DNA from: Corallium rubrum
Taxonomy: Eukaryota; Cnidaria; Anthozoa; Scleralcyonacea; Coralliidae
DNA: 64,000 nt
Assembly (NCBI GenBank): GCA_964035015.1
Contig: OZ035998.1
Location: forward strand, 18,729,327 to 18,793,326
Direction of reading: 5' to 3'
Shown here: piece after piece, positions 1 to 10,940 of the stretch
Numbering within the stretch: position 1 is the stretch's first letter
Layout: each line of letters begins with the position of its first letter
Notes under the pieces: generated by a model
The model's input: the letters and a program-made list of their open reading frames with translations, nothing else
Told to the model about the DNA's origin: nothing
The model's database searches: none
Made by a program: the position numbers and the translations under genes

Positions 1-724
1 CAACTTTCTTGCAAACTAAACCAAAATGGCATATGTTTTCCCATTTTTAAAGTACTTTCCGTTTAGCTAGAATCCTGAACTTTCTACCCCAAATAACATT
101 TTTCAATTGCTTTTGTTTGACATATCGCTCAAGATTGTACGTTAAGTAGTTGAATAAAACAACATTTGAAATTTTATAATACTTGTGAAAAGCAAATGTT
201 ATATTATTACGAACATTGCTCCGAACATTTTGAACATTTTAAAAAGTTTCACATAACATGGTAATTTAAACTATATATCAAATGAAAGCTTAACACAATT
301 TCTAACAACATACCTGCACGATATATTTCAACAATGAGTAGTTCTGAAATTATTATCCTTCTTGTTGCACGTATACTGACATGACTTTCATTTTGTGTAT
401 AAAATTCTCTCAGTGCTTTAGAACGGCAGATTCCAGACAGCTCAGGAACCAATCAAATTGCTGGATATATAGTCATATAATAATGTTTATATTCATACTT
501 TTTAATCTTCCTAACTTGTAATCGTTCTAAGCTTTAGGTTATATGACAAAGCAGTTGTTCCCTTCAATTATATTTTCCAGTTTAAACAGTAGAGCTTTGC
601 ATTTTATGGATCGTTTTCAGTCACGTAATCGGTGGCCGCTTTGGGGTAGTGAAACATTAATGCGAAATGTTTGAATAAGAATTATGCGCCAACTTTATCC
701 TATGGGAATTTACCTACCACCCCC
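1..724. other. AT-rich intergenic DNA, no gene seen
   Basis: No reading frame with recognisable protein similarity, RNA gene or clear repeat boundary was found. The stretch ends at a C-rich tract (about 720-750) where the left arm of a large inverted repeat begins. Confidence 0.5.
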
Positions 725-850
725 CACCCCCCCCCCCCCCACCCCCAATCAGGTAAACAAAGGGATGCTGTGTTGACTAACCATGGTGCCGAACGCATGA
801 CGAACGCCTGTGACATAATTGGGCAAGATTGGGATAATTATAGTATACAT

Positions 851-994
851 CGTAGAATCCCGAAAGTAGCGGGCCCCCTTACTTTCGGTTTATCCGCTGT
901 TGGGGGCCGCTACTTTCGGGGGCCGCTACTTTCGGGGGGCCGCTACTTTCGGGGGGCCGCTACTTTCGGGGACCGCTACTTTCGGGATTCTACG
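851..994. repeat. Hairpin with internal 19-20 bp tandem repeat
   Basis: A 22-bp inverted repeat (851-872 and 973-994, CGTAGAATCCCGAAAG.. versus its complement) encloses five copies of a unit with core CCGCTACTTTCGGG at about 905-985. The module is absent from the corresponding site in the right arm (near 10020-10070), so it inserted or expanded only in the left arm. Confidence 0.7.
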
Positions 995-2109
995 GGTTTT
1001 ATCTCCTGTCGACCTCTGTCTAACAGAAACCCCATTCTAATCTTAAGCGAATTATTTTACAATTCACCGATTCACAGTCTTGCCACTACATTTGAACACT
1101 AAACCTGAATGTTTATATACAGAGTGAAACGCTAAATATTACTCCAGATCAGTGTGCTAAGGGTGAATACGTGCAGACATAATTATTTGATACTAAATCT
1201 TCGTTTGCCCAAAGATAATATGAAGCGAAAGCGAAGGAAAGTGGTGAGCACCTATTGCGTATTAAACACTCTGACTTAATCAGTATACGCGGCGTCTGTC
1301 TTTTTAAAACCGCTTTATTACAATAAATATTGGGGAAATGTGTGCTGAAGAACACAGCTCTGACAGCGTATATGTTTTTCCTATTACAGAGACCAGCTAG
1401 ACCATACCTTGCAGTCATAAAACTAAAGAAAATTCTCACAAACAGTGTTCATAACAACATGCATAGTCTATATTCATAGTCATGCACGCGCTTGGCTCGC
1501 GATATTTGGTGTATACGCGTCTGATGACATATAAGTGATATCCTGCTAGTACCAATAAAGACATTACACAATAGTTTTGAATAATATTTATTGAAAATAA
1601 TATGTGCTTGCCCCGTCGCGAACGCGTGACGAACGCTGGATGTATTTTTAGTAATACCAGAATTTGATACGAGTTTCAGTTAAATTCTTCCCGCGGCGTT
1701 TGAGTACGAAGGCTGACTGTTTATCCCACAACTAACTTTAGGCCTTACTGCCTTACTGTGTCGTTGTTTATCGCCGTCGAATATACCATTTACTTTACAT
1801 TTACTTGTACACGGCGTCTGTTCTTAAAAACCCCAAAAATTATCAATAAATACAGGCTAGATATATGCTAGAAAACATGACTAAAATAACGTAAACGGTT
1901 TTCCTATGTTTGAATATTAGGTCCGTTAAGGCCCCATACGGCCTTTTATGCCCGTTTAGGCCTTTTGGCCCTTCTTCTCCTCTTTCTCCTCCTCGTTATC
2001 TTCTTCCTACGTTTCTCCTTCTCCTTTTCCTCCGATCGTATAGTCATAGTCAGGACTATAGTCACTATAGTCATATTGTCATAGATCTTCCTTTTATCTT
2101 ACTCCTATC

Positions 2110-2231
2110 TTCCTTTATCTTCCTCTTCTTCTTCTTCTCCTCCTCTCCTCGTCCTCCTCTCCTCTTCCTCCTCCTCTCCTCCTCCTCTCATCCTCCTCTT
2201 CTCTTCCTTTCCTCCTCTCCTCCTCTCCTCC
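2110..2231. repeat. Pyrimidine-rich (TCCTCC)-type tract
   Basis: Almost pure C/T on the + strand; it is the inner end of the left arm and mirrors purine-rich DNA near 4890-4935. Confidence 0.6.
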
Positions 2232-2655
2232 AATACTTAATAAGTTATTAATTAGTTAATGTAGCCTGCATGCAGACATTGCTTTCTGCCTTTTTAGAAA
2301 GGAATGTCTGCAAGCAGGTGATTAAACTCACTGTTGAATTATTTACTATACGTAACTAATTCATTAATTTATTATTTTTATATATCATATAGTCTGCAGG
2401 CGGGCATTCCTTTCTACTTTCAGGGAAGAATGTTTGCTTGCAGGCCATATACCCATCAACTTAGTGTTGATCTATTAATTTAACTTACTATATTTGTATT
2501 GTATATTACTCTTATCTGTAAACATAAATCTAACAATGTATGTAGTTTAACTTAAGTAGATTTGTTATTATCTCTGTCTATTTAAATTGTAAGCTTTAGC
2601 AATACCAAATGTACTATATAGGTCATGCTAATAAAGCTATTATTTACCTTTACCT
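2232..2655 (+). mobile_element. Truncated LINE: 3' UTR only (copy 1)
   Basis: This block is nearly identical to the segment that follows a LINE C-terminal reading frame at 3404-3835: it begins at ACTTAATAAGTTATTAATTA, contains paired CTGCAGGCGGGCATTCC and GAATGTTTGCTTGCAGG motifs, and ends in TAATAAAGCTATTATTTACC followed by TTACC repeats. It is therefore a 5'-truncated retrotransposon insertion reduced to its 3' UTR. Confidence 0.7.
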
Positions 2656-2905
2656 TACCTCCTCTCCTCCTCTCCTCCCCTCCTCTCCTCCCCTCCTCCC
2701 CTCCTCTCCTCTTCTCCTCCTCTCCTCTTCTCCTCCCCTCCTCACCTCCTCTCCTCCTCTCCTGCCCTCCTGCCCTCCTGCCCTCCTCCCCTCCTCTCCT
2801 CCTCTTCTCTTCTCCTCCTCTCCTCCTCTCCTCCTCTCCTCTTCTCCTCCTCTCCTCCTCTCCTCCTCTCCTCCTCTCCTCCTCCTCTTCTCCTCTCTTC
2901 TCTCA
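2656..2905. repeat. Polypyrimidine minisatellite
   Basis: About 250 bp of nearly pure C/T built from CTCCT/CTCCTCCC variants. It is open in several frames on both strands, which gives spurious proline/leucine/serine-rich or arginine/glutamate-rich reading frames; these are not genes. Confidence 0.85.
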
Positions 2906-2965
2906 TTGCCACAATTATCCAATGATATGCATTACAAATATCTCAACTTTTGGAAACATTAACTT

Positions 2966-3403
2966 AACAATTTAAGTAAACTTTCCTTCTACTCCAAATT
3001 TAAAACTGAAATACAATTAGAAGAAGATCTTACTGTAGTTAAAAGTTCAATGCAAAGAAAAAATCTCACCAAATTTCGCATAAGCAATCATAAACTCCTT
3101 AATATAGAATATGGTCGTTATCAAAAGATTCCCCATGACCAACGACTATGTAAATTATGCGGGAAAAATGAAATAGAGGACGAGTACCACTGTGCTTTAA
3201 CATGTGAGTGTTACGATACCTTGAGATCTTCTTTCCTTGAAAAATTAACTCATGGTTCCTCTAACACTTCTTCTAAAGAGGAACTATTACATAATATTAT
3301 GTCCTCAAGGAATCCAAATATAATTTCCCTTACTGCAAAATACATCGATTCTTGCTTTGTGGAAAGCGATAACTGCCTTGAGACCAGGTGTACCAATACT
3401 TAA
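2966..3403 (+). pseudogene. Non-LTR retrotransposon, C-terminal fragment
   Basis: An open frame of about 145 residues carries the tail of a LINE ORF2. Its visible signature is a cysteine/histidine segment, RLCKLCGKNEIEDEYHCALTC, preceded by a basic KFRISNHKL stretch with GRY further on; this arrangement is characteristic of the region after the reverse transcriptase domain in several LINE groups. Endonuclease and polymerase are missing, so this is a 5'-truncated copy. It is followed directly by its 3' UTR. Which LINE clade it belongs to cannot be said from this fragment. Confidence 0.75.
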
Positions 3404-3835
3404 TAAGTTATTAATTAGTTAATGTAACCAAGTAGCCTGCATGCAGGCATTACGTTCTGCCTTTTTAGAAAGGAATGTCTGCAAGCAGGTGATTAAACTC
3501 ACTGTTGAATTATTTGCGATACGTAACTAATGTAATTCATTAATTTATTATTTTTTATATATCATATAGTCTGCAGGCGGGCATTCCTTTCTACTTTCAG
3601 GGAAGAATGTTTGCTTGCAGGCCATATACCCATCAACTTAGTGTTGATCTATTAATTTAACTTACTATATTTGTATTGTATATTACTCTTATTTGTAAAC
3701 ATAAATCTAACAATGTATGTAGTTTAATTTATGTAGATTTGTTATTATCTCTGTCTCTTTAAATTGTAAGCTTTAGCAATACCAAATGTACTATATAGGT
3801 CATGCTAATAAAGCCTTTATTTACCTTTACCTTAC
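3404..3835 (+). mobile_element. LINE 3' UTR (copy 2)
   Basis: 3' UTR of the preceding fragment, nearly identical to 2232-2655 with small indels. It ends in TTACCTTTACCTTACC repeats that run into a pyrimidine tract, consistent with a simple-repeat LINE tail. Confidence 0.7.
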
Positions 3836-4146
3836 CTTACCTCTCCTCCTCCTCCTCTCCCCCTCCTCTCCTCCTCCTCCTCCTCCTCCCCTCCTCTCTT
3901 CCTATTCTCCTCTTCCTCTCCTCCTCCTCCTCTCCTCCTCCTCCTCTCCTCCTCCTCTTCTACACGGGTCATGTTCGTGCGTATCTTCATCAGAGCCGTT
4001 ACAAATGGGGTCGTTTTAAACGAGGAGATGAGGAGAGGAGAGGAGGAGAGGAGGAGAGGAAGAGAAGAGGAGGAGAAGATGATGAGGAGAGGAGAAGGAG
4101 GAGAGGAGGAGAAGAAGAAAAGGAAGATAAAGGAAGATAAGAGTAA
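3836..4146. repeat. Mirrored pyrimidine tract / purine tract pair (copy 1)
   Basis: A C/T-rich tract (3836-3960), a 60-bp unique spacer with ACACGGGTCATGTTCGTGCG, then a G/A-rich tract (4022-4146). The two tracts are roughly reverse complements and could fold into one long hairpin or triplex-type DNA. The arrangement is repeated at 4546-4935. Confidence 0.75.
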
Positions 4147-4189
4147 GATATGAGGAAGATCTATGACAATATGACTATAGTCTTGACTA

Positions 4190-4330
4190 TGATTATAAGA
4201 CTATAGTCCTGACTATGACTATAACTATATGACTATATGACTATATGACTATATGACTATATGACCATATGGCTATATGACTATATGACTATATGACTAT
4301 ATGACTGCATGACTATAGTCCTGACTATGA
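4190..4330. repeat. 10-bp minisatellite (TATGACTATA)n, copy 1
   Basis: Around ten imperfect tandem copies of TATGACTATA between two AGTCCTGACTATGACTATA blocks. The left arm near 2035-2080 has the same DNA with only two or three units. Confidence 0.8.
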
Positions 4331-4446
4331 CTATATGATCAGAGGAAAAGGAGAAGGAAAAACGTAGGAAGAAGATAACGAGGAGGAGAAAGAGGAGAAG
4401 AAGGGCCAAAAGGCCTAAACGGGCCATAAAAGGCCGTATGTGGCCT

Positions 4447-4545
4447 TAGATTTGTTATTATCTCTGTCTCTTTAAATTGTAAGCTTTAGCAATACCAAAT
4501 GTACTATATAGGTCATGCTAATAAAGCTATTATTTACCTTTACCT
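4447..4545 (+). mobile_element. LINE 3' UTR, terminal 100 bp (copy 3)
   Basis: Matches the last 100 bp of the 3' UTR copies at 2232 and 3404, ending in the same TTACC tail before another pyrimidine tract. It replaces arm sequence just after a GGCCGTATGTGGCCTTA motif that is also found at 5313. Confidence 0.65.
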
Positions 4546-4935
4546 TACCTCTCCTCCTCCTCTCTTCTTCCTCCTCTCCTCCTCCTCTCATCCTCCCCTC
4601 CTCCTCCTCTCCTCCTCCTCTTCTCCTCCTCCTCCTCCTCCCCTCCTCTCTTCCTATTCTCCTCTTCCTCTCCTCCTCCTCCTCTCCTCCTCCTGTTCTA
4701 CACGGGTCATGTTCGTGCGTATCTTCATCAGAGCTGTTACAAATGGGGTCGTTTTAAACGAGGAGAGGAGGAGAGGAGGAGAGGGAGAGAGGAGGAAAGG
4801 AGGAGAAGGAGGAGAGGAGGAGAGGAGGAGAGGAGAGGAAGAGAGGAAGAGAGGAGGAGAGGAAGAGAAGAGGAGGAGGAGATGAGGAGGAGAGGAGGAG
4901 AGGAGGAGAAGAAGAAGAGGAAGATAAAGGAAGAT
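4546..4935. repeat. Mirrored pyrimidine tract / purine tract pair (copy 2)
   Basis: Pyrimidine tract 4546-4695, the same 60-bp spacer as copy 1, then a purine tract 4762-4935. With the flanking TATGACTATA minisatellite it forms a tandem duplication of the 3836-4440 region. Confidence 0.75.
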
Positions 4936-5584
4936 AGGAGGAAGATATGAGGAAGATCTATGACAATATGACTATAGTCTTGACTATGATTATAAGACTA
5001 TAGTCTGTCCTGACTATGACTATAACTATATGACTACATGACTATATGACTATATGACTATATGACTATATGACTATATGACTATATGACTATATGACTA
5101 TATGAATATATGACTATATGACTATATGACTATATGACTATATGACTATATGACTATATGACTATATGACTATATGACTACATGACTACATGACTATAGT
5201 CCTGACTATGACTATATGATCAGAGGAAAAGGAGAAGGAAAAACGTAGGAAGAAGATAACGAGGAGGAGAAAGAGGAGAAGAAGGGCCAAAAGGCCTAAA
5301 CGGGCCATAAAATGCCGTATGTGGCCTTAACGGGCCTAATATTAATAAAACATAGGAAAACCATTTACGTTATTTTACTCATGTTTTCTATCATATATCT
5401 AACCTGTATTTATTGATAATTTTCGGGGGTTTTAAGAACAGATGCCGTGTACTTTTTAATCACACAGCAGGCACTCTTTGCCTTTGCCTTCGCCAGACGC
5501 TTCATAGTATTATCATTCTGTAAATGACAATGATTTAGTATAAAGTAAATGGTATATTCGATGGCGATAAACAACGACACAGTA
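4935..5584. repeat. Right inner arm of the large inverted repeat
   Basis: Reverse complement of 1741-2110: shared landmarks include GGCCAAAAGGCCTAAACGGG (5284) and the CGATGGCGATAAACAACGACA block (5560). Contains an expanded (TATGACTATA)n minisatellite at about 5020-5205. The arm stops at 5584, where a hAT-like element interrupts it; homology resumes at 6517 and again at 8708. Confidence 0.75.
5020..5205. repeat. 10-bp minisatellite (TATGACTATA)n, copy 2
   Basis: About 18 near-perfect units, longer than at 4190-4330 and much longer than in the left arm, showing recent array expansion. Confidence 0.85.
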
Positions 5585-6516
5585 CAGGCGCGCAACTAGA
5601 AAATTTCGAGGGCAGGGGTTGAACGCAAAAAAAAGGTCGTTCAGTATGCTAAACAATTTGGGATACTAGATATCCTCGTTATGCTTCTTCGAGAACACTC
5701 AACAACCACAACAACAAGCAGTGCCGTAGCAAGGTGTCAAAAAGTGTGTGTGTGCATTCGTAGGGGTCCTGGAGTCCTCCCCCGGAAATTTTTGAAATCT
5801 AGAACCTCGGAAACACCATTTGCAGCAATTTGAGCGAACTTTTTCATCTAATTCTACGGCGTGTATAGTTGAAATTTCACTTTAAAAACGAAGAAATTAT
5901 CACACCAACATACCCTACAGGGTGCCAAATTCCAGCTCTATCCCCATGATTGGTTCATTTTCACCATGAGATTCAAAAGCTGAGCCCACAAATTCAGAAA
6001 AGCGGTTGTTTTTAGGGAAACATGGTGTAGCATATTACAAACTGGTACGAGATTGAAGCCGAACTAGAAGCCTCTTGAGTCTCGCCAGATTTGCGGAGAA
6101 TTGTATTGCGTACTACAACAGACGATTAATTATTTGTTTATCTAATGTCTAACCTACAATCATTGACAAAATTCTTGAAACAAAGCTAACATGAAATGGT
6201 TTCATGCCCCCCCCCCCCCCCCCTTTCCCCCACTTCAATGTTGTGGAAATCAAAACGTGTGCAATTTGCACTCAGTCACCTGCCATTGTACTTAAATGTT
6301 CAGAGTAACAACATTGAAAAGGGGGGACGGGGGGATAGCAATTTATGCAAAAAATGAAGCTTAGCAATTAACATGGCATGATTCACTCGAGTCGTTTCAA
6401 CTAATTTTGTCAATGATTGTAGTATTAGAGGTCTCACAAAAAGGGCAGGGGTTGAAAACCCCCCTCCCTCCCCCCCCCCCCCCCCGCCCCACTCCAACCC
6501 CCTAGTTGCACCCCTG
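5585..6516. mobile_element. hAT-like non-autonomous element
   Basis: Ends are inverted: CAGGCGCGCAACTAG at the left and CTAGTTGCACCCCTG at the right, the CAGGGG(T/C)GCAACTAG type common in hAT elements. The insertion splits the right arm of the large inverted repeat: CAGTA precedes it and CAGTAAGGCAG follows it, and both pieces are contiguous in the left arm. The apparent duplication is 5 bp rather than the 8 bp expected for hAT, so the class is tentative. Inside are poly-C tracts (6207-6223, 6470-6485) and no transposase. Confidence 0.6.
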
Positions 6517-6535
6517 CAGTAAGGCAGCAAGGCCT

Positions 6536-8707
6536 AGGGGATTGGGATTGATTGGATTTATTGAATTCGCCACAATATACATACATGGATGGTTACGGTT
6601 TCAGATATACAGAATAATAGTGACGAGGAAGCCAAGACTAGAAGCAAAGAGCTTATAACGTTTTGGCTTCCTCTAGTTTACAAATATGGCTTTCTTTACA
6701 GAGTTTGAATTATGTGGTGACATGCATCTATTCTAAGTTTGGTTATTTGGGTTATTTAGATAAATAAACACAGAATCGAAAATTTTAATTATAACAATAG
6801 ATGTATAGATATAGTGATATACAGACCGTGTAATACTAATCGCTAGAGTAAGCCTTTAAGAGTACTAATTTAAAACTCGTTTTAAATTTTGATAGGCTGT
6901 TTAAGTATGTTAAACTATCATCTAAAGAATTCCACAACAAAGGGCCTTGATAAGTAACAGACAATAGTTTTAACGTCGTTCGGCAACAATGAGAACGAAG
7001 ATCTTGCGCAGATCTTGTGTGATGACAATGAACTTGCGAGCCGGAAATAAATAAATCGTTAAAACTTGCGGGTAGCAAGTGATTACAGTACGAAAACATG
7101 AAAATGCTTTTCTGTAGAGAGTTTATTTCTGTTACTTTCAAAATTTCTAATTTCTTAAAAATTGGTTAAGAAGAGGCAAGATAATCTGCTATATCAATCG
7201 AACGCACAATTCGTTTTTGTAAAGGAATTAGTCTTTTCAAATTTGATACATATGTAGATGCCCAGGCTATGTTACAATAATGTAAATATGGGTAGACTAA
7301 TGAGTAATAAAGTAAGAGTAAAGATTTATTGGGCAAATAGAATCTGGACTTATATATAATACCAACTGACTTAGCTATTTTGGAAGCTAAATTCTAAGAT
7401 CGAGCCTTGAGGAACACCGCAGGTAATATTCTGATAGGAAGAGTAAGACTCATTAAATTGGACAAACTGTTTTCTATTGTGGAAATAACTTTTTGCCCAG
7501 TCTAAAGCAATACCACGGATACCATAGTCATACAACTTGTCAAATAAGATTTGATGGTTTACGGTGTCAAAGGCTTTAGATAAATCAATAAAAATTCCAA
7601 TTGCGAGCTCCTTTCGGTCAAGAGCGGAAGAAATATTTTCAATTAATTGTAATACTGCTAGACAAGTAGAATGATTTTTCTAAAACCGTATCGGTGCAAA
7701 CATAAAATACTTTTCTGATTTATAAACTCCAAAATTCGGTTATAAATTACTCTTTCAAGAAATTTAGAGAAACAGGGTAAAATTTAAATTGGTCTATAAT
7801 TGGTAAATTGAGCAGGGTCATCTTTTTTAAAAACTGGTACTACTCTTGCAATTTTCATATTGTCAGGAACAATACCAGTAGAAAATGATAGGTTAATTAT
7901 GTAAGAAAGAGGCTCGCAAATGGAAAACATCGATTGCTTAATCATGGACATTTTTATTCCATCATATCCTGGGGCCTTGCCGGAATGAAATGTCATAGCA
8001 ATATTGACTAATTCTTCATTTGTTGTCGGCTTAAGAAATATCGACTCATTATAATTTCCATTAAAAAAAGACTTCGCGGATATTGAAGTAACAGGAATAT
8101 GTCTGGCTAGATTTTGACCAATACTGGAGAAATAGCTACAGAATTTATTTTCAATTTTATTTGGGTCTGTAATTTCAGAATTATTGTGCATGAACCGTGA
8201 AGACAGCTTAGACGTAGAACTACGGTTAATTATAATTTCATTTAATAATTTCCAAGTTTGTTTGATATTGTTACTAGCTTCCTCAATTTTAGATTCATAA
8301 TATTGCTGTTTTAAAAGCAATTCGTAATAACTGTGTCAATTTGTTCTTGTATAAGACTTATACTTCGTGTTATTGTTCAAAGTAGGTTTATTGAGAAAGC
8401 GCTTATAAAGTTTATTTTTCTTTCTAATTGATTTTTGGAGCGCGTACGAAATCCATGGTTTTTCAAGGAAAATTTTCGTTTTTCTGTTTGAACGTCAACA
8501 AAGGCATCATATGCCTTGTTCGAATCGTTTGAGTTATACACTACGGACCAGTTGGCATTGCTTAAGACATCGTTAAATTTCATTCGGTTTGTTTCATTAA
8601 AATTTCGAATCATTTTTTTTTTTTTTGTCTTTAGTTTAGAAAGTTGTGATTTTGATCCGATATTACAAAAACTGGGAAATGATCAGTTGTGGGAAATGAT
8701 CAGTTGT
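6536..8707 (-). pseudogene. Non-LTR retrotransposon (LINE), 5'-truncated and internally deleted
   Basis: Reading the minus strand, the end of an AP endonuclease appears first (TDHFPVF motif, about 8660-8700), then a linker frame (8377-8613) and the start of the reverse transcriptase (7784-8320, with APGYDGIKM and KDDPAQFTNYRPI, the usual palm opening). A frame near 7550-7620 gives IDLSKAFDTVNHQIL, and CGVPQGSIL follows at about 7395-7425. The catalytic YADD block is absent: sequence jumps from GVPQGSIL straight to the thumb region and then to the C-terminal segment (6836-7141, with YQGPLLWNSL). Several frameshifts break the frame. The 3' end carries an ATTGG-type tail at about 6540. It lies inside the right arm of the inverted repeat. 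It is a dead CR1/L2/jockey-like copy. Confidence 0.8.
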
Positions 8708-9161
8708 GCTAAAGTTAGTTGTGGGGTCATCAGTCAGCCTTCGTATTCAAACGCCGCGGGAAGAATTTAACTGAAACTCGTATCAAATTATGGTATTATT
8801 AAAAGTACATCCAGCGTTCGTCACGCGTTTGCGACGGGGCAAACACATATTATTTTCAATAAATATTATTCAAAACTATATGTGTAATGTTTTTATTGGT
8901 AATAGCAGGATCTACGTATATGTCATCAGACGCGTATACACCAAATATCGCGAGCCAAGCGCGTGCATGACTATGAATATAGACTATGCATGTTGTTATG
9001 ATAACTGTTTGTGAGAATTTTCTTTAGTTTTAATTGTAATAGGAAAAACATATACGCTGTCAGAGTTGTGTACTTCATCGCACATTTCCCCGATATTTAT
9101 TGTAATAAAATGGTTTTGAAAAGACAGACGCCGCGTATACTGAATTTTTAAGTCAAAGTGT

Positions 9162-9690
9162 TTAAAGTGCCACTAACCCCAAAAACTTTTTCTCGCAAAT
9201 CTAAGAGCCCTTATTGAGTGGATTAGGCCAGTTAATAAATTATTGGTATTGGACGTTTCGTTGATCTTCTGTAGACGTCCAAAGTTGCATCTGCATGTCC
9301 CATGGCGGAGTAGGAAAGGGAATGGGTATATTCCTGGTGTTACGTCACACAAGTCAAACAAGGAACTCTTTGAGCTCTGTCTGGTGAATACATAGAATTT
9401 TTTGAGTTGAAAAGTCATTTTCCCAACTAACTCAATGTAAAAATTCTATGCATTCAGCAGACAGAGCTCAAATGAGTTCCTTGTTTGGCTTGTCTGACGT
9501 CACACCAGGAATATACCCATTCCCTTTCCTTCTCCGCCATGGGACATGCATATGCCAATTTTTGCAACTTTGGTGGTCTACAGAAGACCAAAGAAATGTC
9601 CAATACCAATAATTTATTCACTGGACTAATCCACTCAATAAGGGCTTTTAGATTTGCGAAAAAATTTTTGGGGGGTTAGTGGCACTTTAA
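9162..9690. mobile_element. TTAA-flanked foldback element (MITE)
   Basis: The two halves are nearly complete reverse complements: the left end TTAAAGTGCCACTAACCCC pairs with the right end GGGGTTAGTGGCACTTTAA, and the arms run about 250 bp to a short centre at 9410-9440. Mirror-image reading frames in the two halves (9173-9418 minus and 9485-9679 plus) come only from this symmetry. The TTAA at each end suggests piggyBac- or Kolobok-type target duplication (inference). It inserted after the large inverted repeat formed, as the left arm lacks it. Confidence 0.8.
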
Positions 9691-10117
9691 TATGTGCAGT
9701 AGGTGCTCACAACTTTCCTTCGCTTTCGCTTCATATTATTATCTTTGGGCAAACGAAGATTTAGTATTAAATAAATAGTATTTTCAACGGTAATATTCCC
9801 GTACTAAAAAACATGTACTTAAAGTAAAGCTCGTGCATAGCACAATGACGCATTTTGAAGTAATGTTTTTCACTCTGTATATATAAACATTCAGGTTTAG
9901 TGTTCAAATGTAGTGGCAAGAGTTCTTCTGTGAATCGGTGAATTGTAAAATAATTCGCATAAGATTAGAATGGGGTTTCTGTTAGACAGAGGTCGACAGG
10001 AGACAAAACGCGTGCAAACTATACACTCGCATAGGTTTCATATTCCAATATGATAGCCCCGTATATACTATAATTATCCCAATCTTGCCCAATCATGTCA
10101 CAGGCGTTCGTCATGCG

Positions 10118-10185
10118 TTCGTCACCATGGTTAGTCACCATGGTTAGTCACCATGGTTAGTCACCATGGTTAGTCACCATCCTGA
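10118..10185. repeat. Short 15-bp tandem repeat
   Basis: About four to five copies of a unit with core CACCATGGTTAGT; the left arm of the inverted repeat has a single copy near 779-790. Confidence 0.8.
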
Positions 10186-10235
10186 ATATTAATGAGGCGG
10201 CATCCCTTTGTTTACCTGGATGGGGGTGGGGTGCT

Positions 10236-10770
10236 ATCTACTTATGGCCGTCATTTCATTTCATTGTTTCGGTGCACCAACATGGCTGCCGTGACGTCAA
10301 TATAAACCAAGAATAACATAAACTGTCGTTTTAGACCCCGTTCACACGAGTCTGGAGCGAGTTGAAAACGGCGCTAAAAAGTCACAAAACACCGTTGCGT
10401 TCTTCACACATCACCGGATTAAAATTATGTGAAAACGTCGCTCTCGCCAAAGCGATTTGAAAACGATTTCTAAACGGAGCGAGACGAAAACGGAACCCTT
10501 GGCGGTGTCGTGTTAACATAAGATCTGGCACTTTTTCGCTCCACTTTAGTACCCATGAGTTCCTAAATTTTCAGCTTCTAACCAAACGGCTGATTATTTT
10601 TCAGCAATGAAAAGCTTTATTTGTCTTCTCGACTTTGGAAAGCTTCTGCTAAGAACTTTTGCTGCTGTTTGAACAATTATAACATTATTGCAACAATGAC
10701 TATAGCCAGTGTAAACAGGAGAAGATTAAGTCAGTAAGGAGAGCCGAGAATGCACTATACACTTTGGTGG
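10236..10770. other. No gene; part of a MITE-like end
   Basis: At 10333 the stretch contains GACCCCGTTCACACGAG, like the end of the Harbinger-like element at 14292, followed by runs of GAAAACG. No matching right end was found beyond a loose similarity near 10500-10515. Nothing else is recognised. Confidence 0.4.
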
Positions 10771-10940
10771 GATAATATACAATTATTGGATGAGGTTGAG
10801 CAGGATATCAAGAATTATCAAGGCCGATGTTTTTGTGTTATCTGCCGAAGCCGAAGGCTGAGGCGGATAACACAAACAGAGGCCTTGATAATTCTTGATA
10901 TCATGATGCGATAACCAAATTCAATAATTGTTTTATTATA
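10771..10940. repeat. Foldback hairpin with GAAGCCGAAGGC loop (1)
   Basis: Arms ATATCAAGAATTATCAAGGC / GCCTTGATAATTCTTGATAT enclose an inner stem TGTGTTATC..GATAACACA and the tip CCGAAGCCGAAGGCTGAGG. Outer CAATTATTGG / CAATAATTG ends pair as well. Same design as hairpins at 11700 and 62275. Confidence 0.75.

Larger units (their letters stand above)
725..2235. repeat. Left arm of a large (about 9.5 kb) inverted repeat
   Basis: The arm recurs in reverse complement in two blocks on the right: 725-1740 matches about 8708-10235, and 1741-2235 matches about 4935-5584. Landmarks shared by both arms are the stretch with two GCATGACGAACGCCTG-like motifs, the CGTATACACC/GGTGTATACG region near 1510 and 8935, and the CCGCGGGAAGAA region near 1690 and 8750. 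Outer ends sit at a G/C-rich run next to GTAAACAAAGGGATGC. The arm encodes no recognisable protein. It may be a long terminal inverted repeat of a DNA transposon or an old foldback duplication; no transposase lies between the arms. Confidence 0.75.
8708..10235. repeat. Right outer arm of the large inverted repeat
   Basis: Reverse complement of 725-1740, interrupted by the foldback element at 9162-9690. Ends near GTAAACCTGGATGGGGGTGG-like DNA that pairs with the C-rich run at 720-750. No gene. Confidence 0.75.

Noticed and set aside
1149-1439. 96-codon minus-strand frame
   Set aside because: The inverted copy at about 8980-9160 and 9691-9780 does not keep the frame, so there is no sign of coding selection.
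2609-2975. Long open frames rich in proline, leucine and serine (plus) or arginine, glutamate and glycine (minus)
   Set aside because: They arise from simple C/T or G/A tracts and are open in several frames at once; no codon structure or domain.
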